DNA of 8,137 nucleotides. Origin: Alphaproteobacteria bacterium (GTDB taxonomy: Bacteria; Pseudomonadota; Alphaproteobacteria; Rhizobiales; Xanthobacteraceae). Positions 1 through 5,941 of the stretch are shown one piece after another. The position numbers and the translations under genes were made by a program. The notes under the pieces are model-generated. The model was not told the DNA's origin. It searched no databases and worked only from the letters and a program-made list of their open reading frames with translations. How positions within the stretch are numbered: position 1 is the stretch's first letter; every line of letters begins with the position of its first letter. Location of the stretch: positions 1 to 8,137 of the forward strand of contig VAZQ01000202.1 in assembly GCA_005883115.1 (NCBI GenBank), written 5' to 3'.

Positions 1-2
1 AG

Positions 3-386
3 CCGCCGAGTCGAATCGAGATCATCGCCGACGGGCAGTCGGTCGTGGTGCGCGATCGCAAGCTCGCGACCCAGGATCTCTACCCGCTTTCGCAGACTCC
101 GCTGCGCTTCCTTCTCTCCGAGCGCATCGACCTCCTGAGGGAGACGAACGTCGTCGGAGTGCGCGCCGACGACACATTCGTGACAATCACGATCGAGGAG
201 CGGCAGGCGCTCATCGGCACCAGTCGATTGATGATGATGGTCGGCGCAAAAGATTTTCAGCTGAAGCAGTGGACGATTACGGACCCGCAAGGCTACGACA
301 CGACAGTGGCCGTCTCCAATCTCGACAACAGCAAGCGGCCAGACCCTAACCTGTTCAAGATCGACTACACCCGCTATATCCAATAG
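3..386 (+). CDS. lolA: Outer-membrane lipoprotein carrier LolA, C-terminal part (5' end outside window)
   Basis: An open frame enters from the left edge and gives 127 residues before TAG. LolA is the periplasmic chaperone that takes mature lipoproteins from the LolCDE transporter in the inner membrane to the outer membrane. The visible part matches the second half of the alphaproteobacterial family: a beta-strand stretch (IEIIADGQSVVVRD), the segment QDLYPLSQTPLRFLL, a strand pair around FVTITIEE, then LKQWTITDPQGYDTTVAVSN and the C-terminal LDNSKRPDPNLFKIDY. The signal peptide and N-terminal half lie upstream. A GTG at 45 is only an internal codon, since the homologous sequence continues upstream of it. 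The next gene, xth, is on the same strand 101 nt away, and I see no clear terminator between them. The family call rests on motif recall and is fairly firm. Confidence 0.87.
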   Translation, partial: PPSRIEIIADGQSVVVRDRKLATQDLYPLSQTPLRFLLSERIDLLRETNVVGVRADDTFVTITIEERQALIGTSRLMMMVGAKDFQLKQWTITDPQGYDTTVAVSNLDNSKRPDPNLFKIDYTRYIQ

Positions 387-487
387 CGGTATCGGCGGTT
401 CACAAGTCACTCCTCACACGATTGGTGCTTGAGCTGGCTGCGAGCGATCGCCAATTACCGGGCGATGCACGTTTCATTTAAGCTCTG
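387..487. other. Intergenic gap lolA-xth
   Basis: 101 nt with no protein-like frame, no clear terminator hairpin with T-run and no recognisable promoter. xth may be transcribed from lolA or from an undetected promoter here. Confidence 0.4.
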
Positions 488-1303
488 ATGCGGCTGACAA
501 TTACCACGTGGAATATCAATTCGGTGCGCCTGCGCATCGATGGCGTCGCCAGATTCGTGAAGGCAGTTCGGCCCGACGTCCTGTGTCTGCAGGAAACCAA
601 ATGCCCTGACGACAAGTTTCCCCTCAAACGTTTCAAGCGCCTGGGCTACGAGCACGTGGCGCTTAACGGGCAGAAGGGTTACCACGGTGTCGTGGTGCTT
701 TCCCGGCTGCCACTCGACAGCTTCCACGTCCACTCGTTTTGCGGCAAGAGCGACTGCCGGCACGTCTCGGCCGTACTCGGCGAACGCGCCGGGCTTCGCG
801 ATCCCATAACGGTTCACAACCTGTATGTACCGGCCGGCGGCGATCTCCCCGACCCGGCGACTAACCCGAAGTTCGCGCACAAGCTTGCGTTCCTGGATGA
901 AATGCGGGCGTCCGCCGCTTTGCGCTGTCACAACTCGAGCCGAATGATCCTACTCGGCGACCTCAATGTCGCACCGCTCGAGCACGACGTCTGGAGCCAT
1001 AAGCAGATGTTACGGGTCGTGTCTCACACCCCGCTCGAGTGCGGGAAGCTCGTCGCCGCCCAAAAGGACGGCGGGTGGCTCGATGCCATGCGCATGCGGG
1101 TCCCGGAACCGACGAAGCTCTACACCTGGTGGAGCTACCGCTCGCCCGATTGGCAGAGCGCTGACAAGGGCCGCAGGCTCGATCACATCTGGATCGCGCC
1201 TGAGCTCGCCGACCGGCTCGCCGATCTACAGGTGACGAAGCATCTGCGCGGCTCCCCGCGACCGTCTGATCATGTGCCTGTGACCGCGGTGCTCGAGCTA
1301 TAG
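488..1303 (+). CDS. xth: Exodeoxyribonuclease III / AP endonuclease (XthA family)
   Basis: A complete 271-residue protein of the endonuclease/exonuclease/phosphatase superfamily. It acts in base-excision repair, cutting 5' of abasic sites and trimming blocked 3' ends. All the family motifs are visible in order: TWNINS (N11), CLQETK (catalytic Glu E36), GYHGVVVLSR, NLYVPAGGD (Y113), LLGDLNVAP (D158, N160), LYTWWSYR, the LDHIW pair (D232, H233) and the C-terminal SDHVPV (D261, H262). The length is normal for the family. The ATG at 488 is the first possible start, because an in-frame TAA lies at 479-481; the Shine-Dalgarno match is poor. The gene lies downstream of lolA and meets the minus-strand CNB gene tail to tail, with only 11 nt between the stops and no terminator hairpin visible. 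Confidence 0.95.
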   Translation: MRLTITTWNINSVRLRIDGVARFVKAVRPDVLCLQETKCPDDKFPLKRFKRLGYEHVALNGQKGYHGVVVLSRLPLDSFHVHSFCGKSDCRHVSAVLGERAGLRDPITVHNLYVPAGGDLPDPATNPKFAHKLAFLDEMRASAALRCHNSSRMILLGDLNVAPLEHDVWSHKQMLRVVSHTPLECGKLVAAQKDGGWLDAMRMRVPEPTKLYTWWSYRSPDWQSADKGRRLDHIWIAPELADRLADLQVTKHLRGSPRPSDHVPVTAVLEL

Positions 1304-1314
1304 ACCCGCGCGAA

Positions 1315-1773
1315 TCACTTTGACTCGTATGCTGCGAGAAAAGCGCGCACCTTGACGATTTCGTGGGCGGCGTCGTCCAGTCGGCTCGCCAGGGCTTCAC
1401 GCAACCTGCGCGCCGCGTCTGGAAAGCTATCCAGCATTCTGATGAAAAGCGGCCGCGGAATACACAGCACGGTCGACGGCTCGAGCGCCTCGGCAGTCAC
1501 CCGGCGCCTGGTTTCGGCAAACAGCGCGACCTCTCCTAGGAGCGTACACGGACCGACGGTAACCTCCTTGCCCTCCTCGGAGTACGATAACCTGAAGCTG
1601 CCTTCCTGGATTACAAAGCCGCCGTCTGCTTGCTCGCCGGCGCTGAACAGAACCTCACCGCGATCCACTTGGCGCGTCTCAGCGCCAATCGCCAGAATGC
1701 GCAGCGCTTGACGGCCCAAGAGACCGAGCGTCGGCACGCGTTCGAAAAAGGCAATGTCGTCATCGATGGCCAT
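1315..1773 (-). CDS. Stand-alone cyclic-nucleotide-binding (CNB) domain protein
   Basis: A 152-residue protein made of one CNB domain plus a C-terminal helical tail. The beta-barrel runs from about residue 35 to 105: VDRGEVLFSAGEQADGGFVI, then the phosphate-binding cassette LLGEVALFAETRRR (G80, E81, R91), then the C helix. There is no Crp-type helix-turn-helix and no catalytic domain, so the protein can only sense or bind. The residue after R91 is Val where classical cAMP binders have Ser, Thr or Ala, so ligand binding is uncertain. The open frame extends further upstream, but that stretch overlaps the regulator and looks like shadow sequence. The ATG at 1773 (MAIDDDIAFFERVP) is therefore chosen. 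It lies 11 nt after the regulator stop, so the two are probably co-transcribed. Brucella has the same pairing, as I recall: otpR/cenR with a gene annotated as a cAMP-dependent kinase regulatory subunit. Confidence 0.85.
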   Translation of the reverse strand: MAIDDDIAFFERVPTLGLLGRQALRILAIGAETRQVDRGEVLFSAGEQADGGFVIQEGSFRLSYSEEGKEVTVGPCTLLGEVALFAETRRRVTAEALEPSTVLCIPRPLFIRMLDSFPDAARRLREALASRLDDAAHEIVKVRAFLAAYESK

Positions 1774-1784
1774 GGGGAGCGGCG

Positions 1785-2033
1785 TTACGGCACCAGCTTG
1801 TAGCCGCCCGCCTCGGTGACCAGGATGGCAGGGCTGGCAGCATCCTTCTCGACCTTCTGCCGCAGCCGATAGATGTGCGTCTCCAGCGTGTGGGTGGTGA
1901 CCCCGGAATTGTAGCCCCACACTTCCTGCAACAGCGTCTCACGCGATACGGGATGTTGGCCGGCACGATAAAGATATCGCAGGATTGCGGTCTCCTTTTC
2001 CGTTAGCCGCACCTTATTGCCCTTGGGATTAGG
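1785..2033 (-). pseudogene. cenR: Winged-helix DNA-binding half of CenR-like regulator, separated from its receiver by a frame break
   Basis: This stretch encodes an intact OmpR/PhoB-type winged-helix domain that ends in YKLVP at TAA (1787-1785). Visible blocks are KVRLTEKETAILRYLYRAG, the helix segment SRETLLQEVWGYN, the recognition-helix region THTLETHIYRLRQKVE, and the C-terminal wing ILVTEAGGYKLVP. It lies in the +1 frame relative to the receiver upstream. The open frame in this register reaches up to 2159, but the residues before 2033 (SRCCSRAFARNCANTRQ and similar) are not protein-like. In recalled CenR homologues about 12 residues (beginning YTFRP) separate the GP of the receiver linker from the PKG of this domain. 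Here only four nucleotides remain, which implies a loss of roughly 32 nt. The half might still be made, either by +1 slippage at 2034-2031 or from a GTG at 2012 preceded by AAGGG. Confidence 0.75.
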
Positions 2034-2034
2034 G
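2028..2034 (-). other. Frame break with potential +1 slip site CCC-TAA-T
   Basis: Read on the minus strand, the receiver frame is GGT CCC TAA and the DNA-binding frame is CCT AAT CCC AAG. A peptidyl-tRNA-Pro on CCC that moves one base forward re-pairs with CCT, and reading continues into the winged-helix domain, giving a 217-residue product. CCC followed by a stop is a known type of +1 slip site (CCC-UGA in Listeria phage PSA; the related CUU-UGA in prfB). That this site is used here is inference. A short TCCC direct repeat flanks the stop (2035-2032 and 2028-2025), which would also fit a microhomology deletion. Confidence 0.45.
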
Positions 2035-2439
2035 ACCGATGGTGAAGACGGCGTCCTCGCTTGCCTCGTGTTGGCGCAGTTGCGCGCGAATGCGCGCGAG
2101 CAGCACCGCGAATCGAAATGGCTTGGTGACGTAGTCATTGGCGCCCGATTCCAATCCAAGGATGGTGTCGGAATCCGTATTATGTCCGGTCAACATGATG
2201 ATGGGGGCCTTGAAGCCGTTCTTGCGCAGGATGCGCACCGCTTCGCGCCCATCAACGTCGGGCAGTCCAACATCCATGATCGCGAGATCGATCTGCCCCG
2301 CCTTGGCTGCCTGCACGCCCTTGCTTCCACTATCGACCGCGATGGACTCGAACTCCTCGTGCAACGCGAGTTGCTCCACGAGCGCCTCGCGCAGCTCCGC
2401 GTCGTCGTCCACGATCAGGATCTTGCGACTATTGGTCAT
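2029..2439 (-). CDS. cenR: Receiver domain of CenR-like response regulator, ending early at TAA
   Basis: A 136-residue open frame holds a complete CheY-like receiver domain: acidic pair D11/D12 in ILIVDDD, phospho-acceptor D56 in LAIMDVGLPD, T84 in IMLTGHN and K106 in YVTKPFRF. The linker RAQLRQHEASEDAVFTIGP runs straight into TAA at 2031-2029. Family members continue into a winged-helix domain, and that domain follows here in another frame. The sequence resembles CenR, the OmpR-family regulator of envelope homeostasis (essential in Caulobacter and Rhodobacter; called OtpR in Brucella). The CenR label is by recall and could be another closely related regulator. Start ATG 2439-2437 is preceded by a weak GGGG purine run, and a second ATG sits 4 nt upstream out of frame. 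No histidine kinase is encoded nearby. As it stands, translation yields a single-domain receiver, so output would have to be through protein contacts or recoding. Confidence 0.85.
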   Translation of the reverse strand: MTNSRKILIVDDDAELREALVEQLALHEEFESIAVDSGSKGVQAAKAGQIDLAIMDVGLPDVDGREAVRILRKNGFKAPIIMLTGHNTDSDTILGLESGANDYVTKPFRFAVLLARIRAQLRQHEASEDAVFTIGP

Positions 2440-2563
2440 TCATCGGCCCCAGGAGCGGCAGCGTCCCGGCAGGGGGCATTGGGCGGAATAGAGCATTCAG
2501 GGGTAAAAGAGCAAGCCGGATTGCTGTTCTCACCGTCTCTCACATGGGCAGCGGAAGGATTCC
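2440..2563. promoter_or_regulatory. Divergent intergenic region between cenR-like and L,D-transpeptidase genes
   Basis: The 124 nt between two divergent starts must hold the promoters of both the regulator and the transpeptidase, unless the genes are read from further away. I see no convincing -35/-10 pair. One small inverted repeat, AGCAA-N6-TTGCT, is present at 2510-2525. It could be an operator but is short enough to be chance. Confidence 0.3.
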
Positions 2564-3097
2564 ATGCATCGGCGGGCCCTTTCCCTGATCCGCGTGCGGC
2601 CCCGGCCGGGTAGCCGGACCCGAGGCATCTTGCTCGCCGGACCGCGCGCACTGCAGGTCGTGCTCGGCCGCGGCGGCATTCGCGCCAACAAATTCGAGGG
2701 TGATGGCGCGACGCCGCGCGGCCGCTTTCGCCTCATCCGCCTGTGGTGCCGCGCGGATCGCCATCCGCACCCGTCGACACTGCTGCCGGCCCGACGCATT
2801 AATCCGTCCCTTGCTTGGTGTGAAGATACCGCCGATCGCCGCTACAACCGTCCGTTCCAACGCGCGGCCGATGACGGCGGCGACCGCCTGTGGCGGGACG
2901 ATCACCTCTACGATTTCGTCATCGAGATCGATCATAACGCGCGCCCGCGCGTGGCGGGTCGGGGCAGCGCCGTCTTCGTTCATGTGGCGCGACCGAATCG
3001 ATCGCCGACGGCGGGATGCGTGGCGCTCACGCGCAATGACCTGCAACGACTCCTGGCAATGCTGGGACCGCAGACGCGGCTCTTGATTGAACTTTAG
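2564..3097 (+). CDS. Small L,D-transpeptidase (YkuD domain) family protein
   Basis: A 177-residue protein with the YkuD catalytic core. The family makes 3-3 peptidoglycan cross-links or attaches lipoproteins to peptidoglycan, using a catalytic cysteine. The signature is HVARPNRSPTAGCVALT, giving H140, G151 and nucleophile C152. The usual S/T-H-G-C is T-A-G-C here, as in the short alphaproteobacterial members I recall. Upstream are the substrate-fold blocks KFEGDGATPRGRFRL (41-57) and LYDFVIEIDHN (115-125). The N-terminus (MHRRALSLIRVRPRPGSRTRG) has many arginines but no hydrophobic core, so no signal peptide or membrane anchor is visible; export, if any, is unexplained. The start at ATG 2564 is supported by GGAAGGA at 2553-2559. 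The gene is divergent from the cenR-like gene and overlaps the yggS stop by 4 bp. Confidence 0.87.
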   Translation: MHRRALSLIRVRPRPGSRTRGILLAGPRALQVVLGRGGIRANKFEGDGATPRGRFRLIRLWCRADRHPHPSTLLPARRINPSLAWCEDTADRRYNRPFQRAADDGGDRLWRDDHLYDFVIEIDHNARPRVAGRGSAVFVHVARPNRSPTAGCVALTRNDLQRLLAMLGPQTRLLIEL

Positions 3098-3792
3098 TTC
3101 TCGATCTCGGCGGCCGCCGAGCGTTCCCCGAAAATGGCCGTGCCCACGCGCACATGCGTCGCGCCGAACGCAATTGCGAGCGCAAAATCCGCGCTCATGC
3201 CCATGGACAGCAGCGCAAGATTGTTCCGGCGCGCGATCTTGGCGGTCAGCGCGAAATGCGGGGCCGGCGGCTCATCGGCCGGCGGAAGGCACATGAGCCC
3301 GGCGACCTGGAGGCCATAGCCTTCGCGGCATGCCTTCACGAACGCATCGGTCTCCTCCGGCAACACGCCGGACTTCTGCGCCTCGCCACCGGTATTGACC
3401 TCGACGAATAATGTCGGCCTGCGCCCCTGCTTGCTGATTTCTTTGGCCAGCGCCTCGGCCAAGCTTGGCCGATCGAGCGAATGGATGGCGTCGAACAGGG
3501 CGACCGCGTCCTTTGCTTTGTTGGACTGCAGCGCACCGACGAGATGGAGCTCGATCCCGCCATGGCGCTCCTTGAGCGACGGCCATTTGGCCTTCGCCTC
3601 CTGCACTCGGTTTTCGCCGAACACGCGTTGGCCTTCGGCAATGACCGGCTCGATCGCGTTCGCGCCGAAGGTTTTCGAAATCGCGACCAGTGTGACCGAG
3701 GCCGGATCGCGTCCCGCATCGGCGCAGGCGCGCGCAATCTGATCGCGGACCTTGGTCAGGGGCGTCTCGATGAGATTCGCTGCGCCGCTCAT
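3094..3792 (-). CDS. YggS/PROSC-family PLP-binding protein (PLP homeostasis)
   Basis: A complete 232-residue single-domain TIM-barrel protein of the YggS/PipY/PROSC family. These proteins bind pyridoxal 5'-phosphate without known catalysis and buffer the PLP pool, which affects amino- and keto-acid balance. Visible motifs are the PLP lysine K40 in VAISKTF, FGENRVQEAKAK, LHLVGALQSNKAK, HSLDRPSLAEAL, VEVNTGGEAQKSGV, GLMCLPPA, LSMGMSADFALAIAFGATHVRVGTAIFG. Length and motif order are normal. The ATG at 3792 has GGAG 8 nt upstream (complement of 3801-3804). The gene lies 49 nt downstream of the oxygenase on the same strand, so it may be read together with ada, although no functional link is evident. 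Its TAA stop is interleaved with the TAG of the convergent transpeptidase. Confidence 0.94.
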   Translation of the reverse strand: MSGAANLIETPLTKVRDQIARACADAGRDPASVTLVAISKTFGANAIEPVIAEGQRVFGENRVQEAKAKWPSLKERHGGIELHLVGALQSNKAKDAVALFDAIHSLDRPSLAEALAKEISKQGRRPTLFVEVNTGGEAQKSGVLPEETDAFVKACREGYGLQVAGLMCLPPADEPPAPHFALTAKIARRNNLALLSMGMSADFALAIAFGATHVRVGTAIFGERSAAAEIEN

Positions 3793-3841
3793 TTATTGCA
3801 CTCCATCAGAGGCCTGCGCGGCGGTGCATCGTCCCGATCAC

Positions 3842-4600
3842 TCACTCGGCATCGTGGAAGATGACTCCCAGCGTGTGGCGGGAACCCGAGCGCAACCGGC
3901 TCACGCCATGACGCATGTTGACGCGGTAGGTGCCGCGCGTGCCTCGAACCGGCCGGTGATGCACGGGAAAGATCACGCCTTCACCCTGGGCGAGCGGAAC
4001 GATTTCCGCCCGTGACTGCATCCGCGGCCGCTGCTCCGTAAGCACGAATTCACCCCCGGTGAAATCGTTGCCCGGACGGGACAGCAGGAAGGCGACTTGC
4101 AAGGGAAAAACGTGTTCTCCGTAGAGATCTTGGTGCAGACAATTGTAATCGCCAACGCCATAGGCAAGGAGAAGTGGCGTAGGCTTTGTCTGCCCGGCCT
4201 TATGGCAACGCGCGAGATAGCTCGTGTGATCGCGCGGAAACCGCACGCCGATTCCAAGGGCCCCGTTCCAATGATTGGCGATCTCGGCGAGAGGCGGATA
4301 AAGACCGGCCCGCAGCGCCGCCACCACTTCCGGCAGCGGATACGCGAAGTATTTGTACTCGCCGCGCCCAAAACCATGCCGCGCCATCACCACGCGGCTT
4401 CGAAACAGCGCGTCAGAGGCGTAACTTGTGACGAGCGCGGCACATTGCTGTGACGTCAGCAGCTGCCCGGTCGTTGCGCAACCATACTTATCGAGCTGCG
4501 CGGCGATGCCCGCCCAGTCGAGCGCGCCGATCTGCGTGGCGAGCACACCTGGATCCGTGCCGGATGCCTGCTCACGCCTGACGGAGAGGCTGCGCATCAT
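3842..4600 (-). CDS. 2-oxoglutarate/Fe(II)-dependent oxygenase (prolyl-hydroxylase-like), coupled to ada
   Basis: A 252-residue protein with the double-stranded beta-helix fold of 2OG/Fe(II) dioxygenases. Iron ligands are H156 and D158 (CLHQDLYGE) and H231 (NMRHGVSRL); R241 (SGSRHTLGVIF), ten residues after the distal His, fits the 2-oxoglutarate carboxylate binder. The core FPLQVAFLLSRPGNDFTGGEFVLTE is typical of P4H-like rather than AlkB members. The start ATG at 4600-4598 overlaps the ada stop as ATGA, so translation is probably coupled; a second ATG follows directly. The open frame continues upstream to 4828, but that part lies within ada and is shadow sequence. Neighbouring genes of this type beside ada in rhizobia suggest a role in alkylation damage or stress, but the substrate (nucleic acid or protein) cannot be read from the sequence. 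Confidence 0.86.
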   Translation of the reverse strand: MMRSLSVRREQASGTDPGVLATQIGALDWAGIAAQLDKYGCATTGQLLTSQQCAALVTSYASDALFRSRVVMARHGFGRGEYKYFAYPLPEVVAALRAGLYPPLAEIANHWNGALGIGVRFPRDHTSYLARCHKAGQTKPTPLLLAYGVGDYNCLHQDLYGEHVFPLQVAFLLSRPGNDFTGGEFVLTEQRPRMQSRAEIVPLAQGEGVIFPVHHRPVRGTRGTYRVNMRHGVSRLRSGSRHTLGVIFHDAE

Positions 4601-5685
4601 GCTGCCTTCTCCCGGTCCAGCAATGCGCGTTTTCGCTCGACGCCCCAGCGATAGCCGGAGGTCGAACCATCGGTGCGCACGACCCGGTGGCAAGGAATAG
4701 CGACCGCGATGGCATTTGCCCCACATGCCTGTGCCACTGCGCGCACCGCTTTCGGTGCTCCGATCCGCTTGGCGAGATCGCGGTAGCTTGCGGTCGAGCC
4801 CGCGGGAATATCGCGGATCGCTTTCCACACCTGCTGCTGGAACGCAGTGCCGCGGATATCGAGCGGCAGATCGAGTCCGCGCCCCGGCGCCTCCACGAAA
4901 CCAACCACCTCCGCCACGAGCCGCTCGAATGCTTTATCGCCACCGAGAAGCTGCGCTCTGGGAAAGCGGTCCTGCAGAGCACGAACCAACATCTCGGGAT
5001 CGTTGCCGAACTCGATGGCGCACACGCCTTTCGCCGTGGCGGCGACCAGGATCGCACCGAGCGAGCACTCGCCAACCGCAAAGCGAATGACATTGCCGCT
5101 GCCGCCGCTGCGAAACTGCGTCGGTGTCATGCCGAGCAGACCGGGCGCGGCTGCGTAGAAACGCCCGTTGGAATTGAAGCCGGCGCCATAGATCGCTTCA
5201 GTGACACTCTCGCCGGAGGAGAGCTCCTCGCGCACGCGCTTGCCGCGATGGCCGGCGGCATAGGCCTTCGGCGTCACACCAGTGACTGCCTTGAACACGC
5301 GGTGAAAGTAGAAGCGGCTCATGCCGGCGGCTCTTGCCAGTGCCTCGAGGCTCGGCGCCTCCTCCGCCTCTTCGATTAGACGGCACGCCCGCGCGACCGC
5401 GCCTGCGTGGACCTCGGCGAGCGTGGATGCATTTGGTCGGCAGCGTTTGCACGGCCGAAATCCCGCACGCTCGGCATCGGTGCACGTTTGGTGGAAGGCC
5501 ACGTTTTCGCGTCGCGGCAGCCGCGCCGCGCACGACGGCCGGCAATAGACCCCGGTCGTGCGCACGGAATAAACGAATGTGCCGTCGGCCGCGCGATCGC
5601 GCCGTTCCACCGCGCTCCAGCACGCGTCATTGTCAAGACGCCCCAATTTTTCCGATCTTTCGACGGTTCGCATCGTCAAGGACAT
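4597..5685 (-). CDS. ada: Ada: O6-methylguanine-DNA methyltransferase and transcriptional activator
   Basis: A complete 362-residue Ada with all modules. Residues 20-85 form the N-terminal zinc domain with four cysteines C48, C52, C79, C82 (TTGVYCRPSCAAR, GFRPCKRCRP); one of them takes methyl groups from DNA phosphotriesters and switches the protein to an activator. Residues 95-195 form an AraC-type helix-turn-helix region (LEALARAAGMSRFYFHRVFK, LGMTPTQFR). Residues 200-355 form the methyltransferase domain, with active-site C332 in AIPCHRVVRTDG repairing O6-methylguanine. The length is close to the E. coli protein. The first ATG (5685) is favoured over the one four codons in, because GGAG lies 7 nt upstream (complement of 5693-5696). 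The stop TGA overlaps the ATG of the oxygenase gene. Autoregulation through an upstream Ada site is expected for the family, but I could not identify a convincing box. Confidence 0.95.
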   Translation of the reverse strand: MSLTMRTVERSEKLGRLDNDACWSAVERRDRAADGTFVYSVRTTGVYCRPSCAARLPRRENVAFHQTCTDAERAGFRPCKRCRPNASTLAEVHAGAVARACRLIEEAEEAPSLEALARAAGMSRFYFHRVFKAVTGVTPKAYAAGHRGKRVREELSSGESVTEAIYGAGFNSNGRFYAAAPGLLGMTPTQFRSGGSGNVIRFAVGECSLGAILVAATAKGVCAIEFGNDPEMLVRALQDRFPRAQLLGGDKAFERLVAEVVGFVEAPGRGLDLPLDIRGTAFQQQVWKAIRDIPAGSTASYRDLAKRIGAPKAVRAVAQACGANAIAVAIPCHRVVRTDGSTSGYRWGVERKRALLDREKAA

Positions 5686-5941
5686 GATCTTGCTCCATCA
5701 GGTTTGCGGATCGTCCGCGTCCTGGTGGCAATTTATGGATCGCAGCACCGCAAGCACTCCGGTCCTTGCTCTCAAATCAGACATAAGCGCGCCACCCGAT
5801 TTCCGCGAGATGGGAACGATTCGTCTTCGGTGGAACGTCATCGGGTTCGGGCCGGACAGCAATAAGGCAACAAACGAAGCGCGGCAGCCTGCATGCAGCT
5901 CCATTTTGATCCTGCCGTGGAACTAAACAAGGAGCAGCGTT
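5686..5941. promoter_or_regulatory. Divergent intergenic region between ada and the SRPBCC gene
   Basis: These 256 nt between two divergent starts are the longest non-coding stretch in the window. Short open frames cross it on both strands, but none looks protein-like or has a good start context. It should hold the ada operon promoter and the promoter of the SRPBCC gene. The only Ada-box-like string is TTGC-N6-ATC at 5766-5778 (minus strand GAT-N6-GCAA), one base off the E. coli AAT-N6-GCAA pattern, which is too weak to call. Confidence 0.35.

Noticed and set aside
444..451. GCGATCGC palindrome (also near 51 and 5593)
   Set aside because: This is a cyanobacterial HIP1 core, but a few copies are expected by chance in this GC-rich DNA, and the genes are alphaproteobacterial.
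1304..1314. Terminator between xth and the CNB gene
   Set aside because: The gap is only 11 nt, with no stem-loop or T-run.
1774..1920. Upstream extension of the CNB gene (MGLQFRGHHPHAG...)
   Set aside because: It overlaps the conserved winged-helix coding sequence in another frame and is His/Gly-rich without family similarity; ATG 1773 gives a normal CNB start.
2017..2613. 198-residue plus-strand frame across the regulator
   Set aside because: Antisense shadow of the receiver gene in high-GC sequence, with no recognisable domain.
4601..4828. N-terminal extension of the oxygenase (MESDPRYSRGLDRKLP...)
   Set aside because: It lies wholly within the ada methyltransferase domain and is Arg/Gly/Ser-rich shadow sequence; the ATGA overlap at 4600 is the better start.
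5766..5778. Possible Ada box (TTGC-N6-ATC) upstream of ada
   Set aside because: One mismatch in a seven-base pattern is expected by chance in 256 nt, and alphaproteobacterial Ada sites are not known to me.
5698..5904. Short minus-strand frame in the ada/SRPBCC gap (68 residues)
   Set aside because: No ribosome site of note, low-complexity basic composition and no family resemblance.
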